31,194 bases of DNA from VGBK01 sp964548475. Its GTDB lineage: Bacteria > Actinomycetota > Acidimicrobiia > Spongiisociales > UBA11373. The notes under the pieces were generated by a model. It was not told the DNA's origin. It was given only the letters and a program-made list of their open reading frames with translations, and did not search any database. Numbering within the stretch: position 1 is the stretch's first letter; the number at the start of each line of letters is the position of its first letter. The translations under genes and the position numbers were made by a program. Below are positions 28,249 through 31,194 of this stretch, one piece after another. The DNA lies in NCBI GenBank assembly GCA_964548475.1, contig CAZJRF010000010.1:1-31194 (forward strand). Direction: 5' to 3'.

Positions 28249-29738
28249 TCCTCCTCCTGGAACCAGGTGAGCACGGGCCGACGGGCGGCCTGCGCGTCGT
28301 CGAGACGGGAGACGGGGGTGCTGCGGGGGTGAGCATGGGCGGCCGCCGGGTCGGCGCGTGCCTCGCGTGCAATCTGAGCGAAAGCCTCGGCCAGGGCGTC
28401 GAGTGTCTCCGGCGACTCGGTTTCGGTGGGCTCGACCATGAGCGCCTCTTCCACGATGAGCGGGAAGTACATGGTCGGGGCGTGGAACCCCAGATCGAGG
28501 AGGGCCTTGGCCACGTCGGCGGCACGCAAGCCGGTCTCCCGCTTGAGGCGGGCGGCGGACGCGACGAACTCGTGCATGCAGGGCTCGGGGAAGGCAAGAT
28601 CGTAGTCAACGGCGACCAGAGACGCGAGATAGCGGGCGTTGAGAACCGAGAGCTCCGCTACCCGCCGCAGGCCCTCTCCCCCCAGGGCCCGCATGTAGGC
28701 CAGGGCGCGCACCACCACCAGGAAATTGCCGTGGTGGCCGTGCACGCGCCCGATGGAGTCCGGCGGCATCTCCCATCCCGGCTCCCCGTGGGCCCCGACG
28801 ACGGGGAGGGGCCCGGGCAGGAAGCGGGCAAGGTGCTCCACCACGGCCACCGGGCCGGCTCCGGGCCCTCCCCCACCGTGGGGAGTGGCGAACGTCTTGT
28901 GCAGGTTTGAGTGAACGATGTCGAAGCCCATGTCCCCCGGCCGGGCGATGCCCAGGATGGCGTTCAGGTTGGCGCCGTCGTAGTACAGAAGCCCGCCGGC
29001 TTCATGGACTACGGAGGCGATCTGGCAGATTTCCTGCTCGAACAGCCCCAGGGTGTTCGGGTTGGTGAGCATGAGACCGGCGGTGTCGCCATCCACCAGA
29101 CGGCGGAGGGCCGCCAGGTCCACCATGCCCCGGGAGTTGCTGGGCACCGGTGTTACTTGATAGCCGGCCAGGCTCACCGAAGCCGGGTTCGTGCCGTGGG
29201 CAGAATCGGGGATGATCACCCGGGACCGGGGGCGCCCGGCGGCCTCGTGGTAGGCCCGCATCACCAGCAGGCCGGTGAGCTCGCCGGAGGCCCCTGCCGG
29301 GGGTTGGAAGGTGGCCCGGGCCATGCCGGTGAGCTTGCACAGGAGACGCTCGGCCTCGAGGAGGACGGCCAGTGCGCCCGCGGCCAGTGCGGGAGGCGTG
29401 CTGGGATGCAAGGCGGTGAACCCGGGACGATCCGCTGCCCAATCGGCCACCTTGGGGTTGTACTTCATGGTGCACGAGCCCAGGGGATAGGCGCCGAGAT
29501 CCACCGCGAAGTTGCGGTGAGCCAGCCGGGTGAAGTGGGCCACCAGGTCGCGCTCGCTGACCTCGGGCAGCTCCGGGAGACCATCGGCCGTCTCGGGAAG
29601 GGAGACGGCCTGCTCGGGTACGTCGAGGGCGGGTAACGACCAGGCCCGCCGCCCCGGGACGGACAAGGCGGCCAGGGTGGGCTCGGCTGCTCCGCCCATC
29701 AGCGGCGTGGAAGAGGCGCGTCCGCCCGGTTCAGGCAT
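28245..29738 (-). CDS. gcvPB: Glycine dehydrogenase (decarboxylating) subunit 2
   Basis: 497-residue PLP-binding half of the glycine cleavage P-protein, which decarboxylates glycine and passes aminomethyl to lipoyl-GcvH. Visible elements are SCTMKYNPKV, FQPPAGASGELTGLLVMRAYH, DSAHGTNPASVSLAGY, LTNPNTLGLFEQEI, and VHSNLHKTFATPHGGGGPGAG with the PLP lysine near residue 280. The C-terminal part YFPLIVEEALMVEPTETES is typical for the subunit. The first 8 bp overlap the end of gcvPA, and the end overlaps ppgK, so translation of all three is coupled. Two-subunit P-protein is known from Firmicutes, thermophiles and some deep actinobacteria, while most actinobacteria use a single long GcvP. Confidence 0.95.
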   Translation of the reverse strand: MPEPGGRASSTPLMGGAAEPTLAALSVPGRRAWSLPALDVPEQAVSLPETADGLPELPEVSERDLVAHFTRLAHRNFAVDLGAYPLGSCTMKYNPKVADWAADRPGFTALHPSTPPALAAGALAVLLEAERLLCKLTGMARATFQPPAGASGELTGLLVMRAYHEAAGRPRSRVIIPDSAHGTNPASVSLAGYQVTPVPSNSRGMVDLAALRRLVDGDTAGLMLTNPNTLGLFEQEICQIASVVHEAGGLLYYDGANLNAILGIARPGDMGFDIVHSNLHKTFATPHGGGGPGAGPVAVVEHLARFLPGPLPVVGAHGEPGWEMPPDSIGRVHGHHGNFLVVVRALAYMRALGGEGLRRVAELSVLNARYLASLVAVDYDLAFPEPCMHEFVASAARLKRETGLRAADVAKALLDLGFHAPTMYFPLIVEEALMVEPTETESPETLDALAEAFAQIAREARADPAAAHAHPRSTPVSRLDDAQAARRPVLTWFQEEE

Positions 29739-31065
29739 TTCTTACCACCTCGGCCAGGGCGGATGCGTACCCGTCCAGCTCGGTTCGGGTGCGCCGTTCG
29801 GTGACCGCCACCAGGAGGGCATCGGGCAGCTCCGGGTAGTCGGTGGACAGCGGGATGCCGGCCAGGTAGCCGTGGTCGGCCATGGCCTGCACGGCGGTCT
29901 CGGCGGGGAGCGGCAGGCGGACGGGAAACTCGCGAGCAAAGGGAGAGCTCACCGCGAGATGTACCCCGGGGATTTGGGCCAGCCGCTCGGCCAGATAGTG
30001 GGCCTTCTGGATGCACTGCCGCCCGGTCTCCGCGAGGCCCTCGGGACCCAGCCAGGTCAGGTGGACGGCGGCGGCCAGAGCGTTCAGCCCCTGATTGGTG
30101 CAGATATTCGAGGAGGCCTTCTCGCGACGGATGTCCTGCTCACGGGTGCGCAGGGTGAGGGTGTAACCGACGCGGTTGTCGGCATCGCGGGTGCGTCCCA
30201 CCACCCGGCCGGGGATGCGGCGCATCAGATCTGCGGAGGTTGCGAAGAGCCCCAGCCCGGGCCCGCCGAACGACAGCGGGCTACCGAGAGGCTGGCCCTC
30301 CCCGAAAGCGACGTCGCAGCCAGCACTTCCGGGGGAGCGCAGAACGCCGAGCAGCAGCGGGTCCACCGAAGCGGCGACCAGGGCCCCGGCCGCTCGGGCT
30401 GCGGCCACGGCCTCGTCGTAGTCCTCGATGATCCCGAGGTAGTTGGGCTGGGCCAAGAGCACCGCAGCGGGGGCGGAGGCGGTGTCGGGCGTCCAACGGG
30501 TGCGCCCGTCGACCAGGGGATGATCCACCATCTCCAGGCCGCGAGCCCGGGCGAAAGTAGCGATGACCTGCCGGGAGGCCGGTGACAACCCGCGAGAGAC
30601 CCATAGGGTGGTTCGTCCGGTGGCGCCCACGGCGAGGTTGGCAGCCTCCAGGGCGGCCGTGGCCCCGTCGTACAGCGAGGCATTGGCGACCGGCAGGCCG
30701 GTGAGGGCGGCCACCATGGACTGGTACTCGTACAAGGCCTGCAAGACCCCCTGGGAGACTTCACTCTGATAGGGGGTGTACGAGGTGACGAACTCGGGCC
30801 GCAGGCTGAGCGCCCGCACCGTCGGGGGCAGGTAATGGTCGTAGATGCCTCCCCCGGCGAAGCACACCAGGTCGGCCCGGTTCCGAGCGGCCAGGTCTTC
30901 CATATGGCGCATCACTTCGGCCTCCGCCAGCGGTTCGGGAAGGTCGAGAGACCGGGCCAGGCGCACCTGCGGGGGCAGGTGAGAGAACAGCTCCGCTACC
31001 TCATCCAGCCCCAGGGCGCCCAGCATGCGCTCCACGTCCGCCGGAGTGTGGGGGGTGAAATCCAT
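29731..31065 (-). CDS. gcvPA: Glycine dehydrogenase (decarboxylating) subunit 1
   Basis: 444 residues, the normal length for subunit 1. N-terminal MDFTPHTPADVERMLGALG, then CFAGGGIYDHYLPPTVRAL, SYTPYQSEVSQGVLQALYEYQSMVAALTGLPVANASLYDGATA, LLAQPNYLGIIEDYDE, FGGPGLGLFATSADLMRRIPGRVVGRT, and REKASSNICTNQGLNALAA are the expected conserved stretches. It pairs with GcvPB to form the active P-protein heterotetramer. The ATG at 31065 is preceded by a weak GGGAG. gcvT and gcvH are not in the window and might lie beyond its right edge. Confidence 0.96.
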   Translation of the reverse strand: MDFTPHTPADVERMLGALGLDEVAELFSHLPPQVRLARSLDLPEPLAEAEVMRHMEDLAARNRADLVCFAGGGIYDHYLPPTVRALSLRPEFVTSYTPYQSEVSQGVLQALYEYQSMVAALTGLPVANASLYDGATAALEAANLAVGATGRTTLWVSRGLSPASRQVIATFARARGLEMVDHPLVDGRTRWTPDTASAPAAVLLAQPNYLGIIEDYDEAVAAARAAGALVAASVDPLLLGVLRSPGSAGCDVAFGEGQPLGSPLSFGGPGLGLFATSADLMRRIPGRVVGRTRDADNRVGYTLTLRTREQDIRREKASSNICTNQGLNALAAAVHLTWLGPEGLAETGRQCIQKAHYLAERLAQIPGVHLAVSSPFAREFPVRLPLPAETAVQAMADHGYLAGIPLSTDYPELPDALLVAVTERRTRTELDGYASALAEVVRNA

Positions 31066-31194
31066 CAGGGCTCCCGACGCGGCCGAACCGGATGGTGAGC
31101 GGCCGGCCCTCCCCCACCGGGCATGCCCGACCGGCCGACGGGGGTTGGAGAGCCGCTAGGCGGCGAGCACAACTTCACGGGAGGGAAGACTAGT
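31066..31194. other. Region upstream of gcvPA with a palindrome; possible 3' end of another minus-strand gene
   Basis: On the minus strand a frame open from the window edge ends in TAG at 31158-31156 after 12 codons (…LPSREVVLAA). By position this could be the end of gcvT or gcvH, but 12 codons are too few to recognise. The interval to gcvPA has a 12-bp palindrome CGGGCATGCCCG at 31118-31129 flanked by GGCCGG and CCGGCC, which could form a hairpin. No glycine riboswitch pattern and no clear -10 box were found. Confidence 0.25.

Noticed and set aside
31066..31194. Glycine riboswitch upstream of gcvPA
   Set aside because: The interval is only about 90 nt between a possible upstream stop and the ATG, and no conserved glycine aptamer pattern was seen.
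1..31194. tRNA, rRNA, CRISPR array, insertion sequence or prophage
   Set aside because: No cloverleaf-like T-loop motif, regular spacer repeats, transposase motif or phage gene was recognised anywhere in the window.

Overview
The window is GC-rich (roughly 70% by eye) and gene-dense. Gene content points to a member of the Actinomycetota, perhaps a deep-branching one: an F420-type luciferase-like oxidoreductase, a polyphosphate glucokinase, an actinobacterial-type adenosine deaminase, a homodimeric pyruvate dehydrogenase E1, a CxxC/YCRRS zinc-ribbon protein, and many genes whose start codon lies 6-9 nt after a TAnnnT -10 box (the leaderless signature common in this phylum). Split GcvPA/GcvPB plus a sulfide:quinone oxidoreductase/DsrC/DsrE operon argues against a classical mycolata or Streptomyces. 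The class assignment is inference.

Layout. 1-4385 (+): the 3' part of a xanthine dehydrogenase-type molybdenum subunit, then its FAD subunit, which is split by a nested GltD/DPYD-like flavoprotein module. 4425-6902 (+): 3-methyladenine DNA glycosylase I, a TesB-like thioesterase and an LLM F420 oxidoreductase. 6927-7301 (-): decayed remnant of another LLM gene. 7361-8842: a redox/iron module made of a His-tailed thioredoxin (-), a divergent Dps ferritin (+) and a zinc-ribbon protein (+); two nearly identical palindromes (CGTCACAGTGACG) lie at the two promoters. 9040-10229 (-): a short-chain dehydrogenase followed by an ACT-domain remnant. 10316-14156 (+): a PH-like small protein, YbaK Cys-tRNA(Pro) deacylase preceded by a 27-residue leaderless upstream ORF, and AceE. 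14173-16320 (-): a large secreted lipoprotein. 16466-18532 (+): an M23 endopeptidase with two peptidoglycan-binding domains, and a tyrosine phosphatase. 18563-20010 (-): a second TesB-like thioesterase and YqgE. 20072-21477 (+): a UPF0104-type membrane protein and a 66-residue unknown.

21527-25194 (-) reads as one five-gene operon: HTH/PocR-like regulator, sulfide:quinone oxidoreductase-like flavoprotein, DUF1641 protein, single-cysteine DsrC/TusE-like protein and a DsrE-family protein. The first two genes overlap by 4 bp, and the regulator gene begins inside an array of five TGCA cores spaced 9-10 bp. The likely job is sulfide or polysulfide oxidation with sulfur hand-off on protein cysteines, controlled by the operon's own regulator.

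25263-27437: a coiled-coil/HhH protein (-), a GNAT acetyltransferase (+) and adenosine deaminase (+). 27505-31065 (-): glycine decarboxylase subunits GcvPA and GcvPB and polyphosphate glucokinase, each overlapping the next. No tRNA, rRNA, CRISPR array, insertion sequence or prophage was recognised.
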